Positions 39,401 to 45,404 of a DNA stretch of 64,000 bases are shown here, piece by piece (the stretch's first letter is position 1; each line of letters starts with the position of its first letter). The notes beneath the pieces were generated by a model that saw only the letters and a list, made by a program, of their open reading frames with translations, was not told the origin of the DNA and ran no database searches. Made by a program: the position numbers and the translations under genes. The DNA is from Siphonodentalium dalli (Eukaryota; Mollusca; Scaphopoda; Gadilida; Siphonodentaliidae): contig CP136061.1 in NCBI GenBank assembly GCA_032622095.1, forward strand, positions 252,413,582 through 252,477,581, read 5' to 3'.

Positions 39401-42400
39401 AGGAAAATCAGTTCAGTTCAACTCTTAAAATCTAATGTCTGAAATTACCAAATGAATGGATCTCATAGATGGGGATAACGTTTGTTCAAATAGGGGCGGA
39501 GATAAGAGATTTAATTACCAACCAGCCACCCTACCCGTGCTCCGGTGGAGCTATAGTCATCACTCCTCGTCCGTCCATCGTCTGTCCGTCCATCCGTCCG
39601 ACAACAATTATTTGAACATCTACTCTGGAACCATAAGACCAAATGGGTTCATATTTGGTGTGGATATTCCCTAGGTGATTCTCATTCAGATTTGTTCAAA
39701 TGCGGTCACTGGGTCAAATAGTTGCGAAGCCAGGGCCATAACTCTTTCCCACCATAGTAATTCTTTTAAACATCTTCAGAACAATAAGACCGAATGGTTT
39801 CATATTTGGTGTGGATGTTCCCTAGGTGACTCACATTCAGATTTGTTCGAATGAGTTCACTTGAAATAGTTGCGAAGCCAGGGCCATAACTCTTTCCCTC
39901 CATAGTATTCTTAAAGTGACTTCTTCTCAAATACCATCAGGCTATATGGGTTCATATTTGGTATGAAGGATCCTTGGGTGACTGGGGTTCAGATTTGTTC
40001 AAATCAGGTCACTGGGTCAAATGTGGGCGGGGCCAGGGACATAACTCCAAATTTTTTGTTTTAGATTTAACTCTTTAGATATCTACTTCTTTTAAAGTGA
40101 TTATGAAAAGTTCTGACTGTTGTGGTCTCCAGAGTCCCAGTCTTATCAGTCTTTGCAGTCTGGTGAGCGACCCCACAGTCATTGACTGTCTTGTTGATGG
40201 AAAATAGTGGGTATACTTCGACCTTCTGACTGTCCGTCCAGGCATACATGTATATCCAAGCCTTGAAATAGGGTGTCTGTCATTTGCAGAATGAGGTCCC
40301 CAGAGGGTGAATTAAGTGATGCTACCCCGCATAGCGGGCTAGCATCACCAAATTCACCCTATGGGAACCTCATTCTGCAAATGACAGGCACACTATTTCA
40401 AGGCTTGCATATATCTCAACCTTGAGTTATTAGATCTGAATGAACTTTGATATGAATGTTTTGCTCAAAAGTGACGCAAATGATGTTTTTCACGTATTCT
40501 GTTCTAGAGTTATCCTTCTTTATTTATCTGGAAATCTTGATTTTTTCTTCGTCCAATGAAATTTAGAATGGAGGTTCTCCATCATGAATGCTTTCCAAAG
40601 AGAGGTAAATGATGGTTCATTCCAAAGAGAGGTAAATGATGGTTCAAAGAGAGGTAAATGATGGTTCATTCCAAAGAGAGGTAAATGATGGTTCATTCCA
40701 AAGAGAGGTAAATGATGGTTCTTTGCAACTTATTTTTTAAAAACAAACGGGGCATACTATATTATTGGTCTGTCCAATCGCTTTTTGTTTCCGGATGATA
40801 AATTTAGACACTCTCAACTGAATGGACTGAAATTTTGTTTCAGGGTTTACTAGCACAAAATACAGGTCAAGTTCGGAATTCGAGTTCCTCTTGCCAATTT
40901 TCACCAGCGTTATGGCCCTTTGTTGGAATTAACATGGGCGTATTTTACTACAGCCTAGCAATGCTCTTGTTTTTAGTTATGGTACTTAGAGTGTAAAATA
41001 TGCCCATTCCTGTATCTCCGTCATCTTAGATAGGATATGAATGATCTTAAATTGTGTATTAACAATGTGATGAATGGTAGGATCTTTAATGCTGCACCAG
41101 CGCAGCTTCCGTCATGAAAGAGTAAATAAACCTCAGCGGAAATACTCTGTGCAGGGGATACTCTGTGCAGGGGATACTCTGTGCGGTGGATACTCTGTGA
41201 GAAGGATAATTTGTGCGGTGGATACTCTGCATGGGATACTTTTTGCGGGGAATACTCTGCGGGGGATACTCTGTGCATAGGATACTTTGTGCGTGGGATA
41301 CTTTGTGCGGGGGATACTTTGTGCAGGGGATACTTTGTGCGGAGGATAATTTGTGCGGGGGATAATCTGTGTGGAGGATACTTTGTCCACAGGATACTCT
41401 GTGTGGAGGATACTTTGTGCGGGGGATACTTTGTGCGGGGGATACTTTGTGCGGAGGATAATTTGTGCGGGGGATAATCTATGTGGAGGATACTTTGTCC
41501 ACAGCATACTCTGTGTGGAGGATACTTTGTGCGGGGGATACTTGTGCGGAGGATACTTTGTGCGGAGGATACTTTGTGCGGGGGATACTCTGCAGGGAAT
41601 ACTCTGTGCGGTGCTCTTATTGTCACTATAATATTGCTTACTCATTCAGGTTGACATAAAGAAGTTGCGATTCTTCAGTATGGAGGATGACGGAGGAAGC
41701 CTAACTTTATCAGATGTTGATCCTCAGCTCAGGGCTGCACATAGAAAGGTTAGTTGGGACAAGCCTTGAAATAGTGTGTCTGTCATTTGCAGGCCTCAAC
41801 TGTTACGGAAGACCTAGGATCAGATTGAAGTTCCCCAGTTGAAGTTGGTGATATTCACCCATTAGTCACCTCGATTAGGCCAAAAAAAAAAGACCTGTGT
41901 TTCCGGTGACCCGCCCGCCCCTATTTCGGAGCTCCCGACGGTTTTCATTTTATTCATTTTGCAAAATTAGTCCGCATCCGGTTTTATTTTTGTGCCACCT
42001 GGAAAAATTCCATGCACAAATATGCAAAATCATCTTCCATTTTCTATTAGTTGCAGTCATTAATTTAATTCAATGAGTCATTAGCATAATTAAGTTAATT
42101 AACTGTGTAAAGCATGCTCACAAAACACATTAAACATCCAAAAAACGGGAATTTCATCGCAAAATAACGGGACTACTGCCGTAGTACCGGTACCTCGAAA
42201 ATAGGGAATATGAAGAAAAAAAAACGATGTCTTTTAGGCTTATGGTTCATGATTGAGGCTATATATGTTTAACTCAATTTGATATGTGAAGGGGTATTGG
42301 TTAATAGAATTTAATGAGTTTGGACATAGATTTTCTCAACATTCTGAAGTTAAATTCGAGTTTTGTTGTTGTGATAGGCAGGTATTAAAAGGTGTAACAC

Positions 42401-45359
42401 CAGTATGGATGCAAACATTGAACATTAGTGGTACTATTAATAGGGTGGTGATTTTTTAAGCAGGTTGAATATTGTTCACATACAGGGAACTCATGCTTTC
42501 ACACAGCATGCTATTATGGGATAGCCACTGCAATGGAGTGAATCCTAAATACTCACTTATTATATCTAGATCATACATATATTTAGGACTATAAATTTGA
42601 ATAATAGTTTTAACTACTAGCTACATGACATAACAGCCTTCCTGGCTAATAATATTTAACACAGTTGTTTTTAAACAGACATGGCTCATTCAAGCTTCCA
42701 AATGTAATGTCCGTAGAAATGGAGATAAAGTATTTATCGACCTATTTCGATACCGGGAAAAATTCAAAAGCATATACCGGTACTATTAAGTGTATTTTGG
42801 AGCTCAAACTACCATGTGGCTTTAAGATCACCACTACCGTATGCAGTACTTAGATGTATGTCAAGTTCTTTCCTTGCATTCTGAAGCTTATTCATGGCAA
42901 ATATTATGTCTATTGTAAACATCATGTTTTTCCATGTTTTATTCAATAAAACAATAAATTACACTATATTCTAATAGAATCTACTTAGTTTTATTATTTT
43001 ATAGTCAATTACAAACAAGGAGAAGTAAGCTTGGGGTCGCATTCATATTTATTTTGAGTAAATTAGAAAATAAAATGAAAAAATAAAATAAAATGAAAAG
43101 CCACCCCCCCCCCCCCGCCCCTATTTTTTTCTTGCATGTCACCAGAAACACAGGTATATATTTTTTTGGCCTTATGCATTTTATCTTTTGCAAATTAGGG
43201 GATATAGAAACTGAAATTAACCGAAAACAATGTTAATTTGAGACTATAGATACTTCCTAGAAGATGAGACCTAAGTAGATTGAGGTCCCCAGAGGGTGAA
43301 TTTAGTGATGCTAGCCTGAAAGGGTTAAACTTTAGCCTTTCTATACTAAATACTCATTGATGAGCAGTTATCCCTTATGAATTGTTCAGACAATAAGTTC
43401 AACTTATTCTTATTATCTAATCATTTCCCACCAAAGAATATGAATCCTTTTGCACTTGTATAATATTTTTGTCATACTGTCGTCGGCTCACTTTCCTGAA
43501 CATCCCTCCAAATGAATAATAGACCATTCCAATATTTACTTTATAGCTGAATGGGGAAATCCATTTAGTGTAGAGATGGTTAAGGCCACTTTGAGCATTA
43601 CATTTTGTGGATGTTATACAGTAATGCCCTACGTAATAGACTCCTTAACCACAGCAGAATTATGAGTAATTTTTCAGGATTTAGTCAGAAATATGGCTTG
43701 TTGCCATTCATCAGAAACTTCTCACTGAGAGCTTTCCGATGAATGGCAACAAGCCATATTTCCGACTAAATCCTGAAAAATCACCTATAATTCTGCTGTG
43801 GTTAAGGAGTCGATTATTTAGGGCATTACTTTACCATAATTTGGGATATTTGAAAGCTGACTTGAATTGATTGATCAGACCTTACCTCCACGGACGTGGC
43901 TAGAGGGTCTCCATTGGGTGTGTGTCCAACTTCCAATTTGGAATTTTCAGCTTTCCGTGACGCAAATAAAAAGGACGCACATGTTTTTTGGGGTCTGAGA
44001 AAGGAGCAATTCACTTTGCGGTGCCTTCATTTGAAGATGTTGGGGTTTTTTTTCTGGAAGATTTATATTTTGAAACAATTGAAAAAAAGTTGAAAAATCA
44101 ACCAGCCTGAGTGTTTGGATTCCAGTCCCTGAGGAAAAAAAAAAAAGAAAAGAAATTTTATTCTCCCACTTAGAATCAAATTTTGATTATTACAATGATT
44201 CACAATTATTGGATCACAATGCACTGACATCTGAACAGTGGGGGTATTCATTCCAAAAAATATTGAATACATTAATTGTATATCCCACAATAATTTAATA
44301 AAACTATGGGAAATTATTTCTGAGCAATGCAAAATCTCCTGATCTAAATTTGAGTTATTGGACTCACAGGACCACTGTAGAAATAAGTCACTATCTAAAA
44401 AGCACCTTTCATGTGCTATCCCCAGGGATGCCGGAGAATTGGTGGGACAGAGCCTGCATAGGGCAGCAGATGCTTGGGTTTGGGGACCATGCAGATGTGC
44501 ACAGGCCTGACAAACGGGCTTTGTGTGGCCTCAGTTTGAAGATGTTAGTTTTTTTTAAAGTTCATTGGCTATCAGGGACCAGCCTTGAGGTTTCAAATTG
44601 GGAGACGTCACTTTTCCCCATTTATGTTATCAAGCCTGAGTTTAGTGAGCCTGACATTTGCAGAATGAGGTCCCCAGAGGGTAAATTTAGTGACGCTATC
44701 CCTCATAGCAGGCTAGCATCACCAAATTAACCTTCTGGGGACCTCATTCTGCATGGCCTCATATACTATGGGAGACATAAACTCAGATTGAAGTTCTCAA
44801 ATGGTGAATATTGTGATGTGCACCCATTATGAACCTTGATTATGCAATGTGTCGTCTGCCAATTTGGGGATATAGAGAAACTAAACTAAAAAAGAAATAG
44901 AATCTATGTGAAGAAGTTTCCATAGAAATTTGATAACAAAGAAACTTACCAGAAAATATGAGGCCCTAAGCAAAATTAGGTCCCCAGATGGTGAATTTAG
45001 TGATGCTAGCCCGCTATGCAGGATAGCGTCACTAAATTCACCCTCTGGGGACCTCATTCTGCAAATGACAGGCACACTAAACTCAGGCTTGTTGGTTATT
45101 AGGGAGAAGTGGATTCTTATCAGAGAAAAGGAACAAGGGCTGAATTTCAATTTATACACCAACATCACAATTATATGATCCAATAACTATTATGCAACAC
45201 AAGAGCCCATTAATAAAGCCATTATAATGAGTAAGAACACCATGATAATCAATAAATATACTTTAACCCTTTGAGTGCCAGGGGCCGATCTAATCGGCCC
45301 TAAACCTACACAATAAGTCTGTTAAAGAATATAATAAAATATATTAAAATTGTTAAAAA

Positions 45360-45404
<45 letters not shown>

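Noticed and set aside
41021-41659. 201- and 170-codon minus-strand frames and several plus-strand frames
   Set aside because: Translations of the 16-bp array ([14 protein letters not shown] type); no start context or domain, and they overlap each other in different frames.
42665-42853. 62-codon frame as a transposase fragment in the GGCCAAAAAAA element
   Set aside because: Too short and without any DDE-type motif; the element is treated as non-autonomous.
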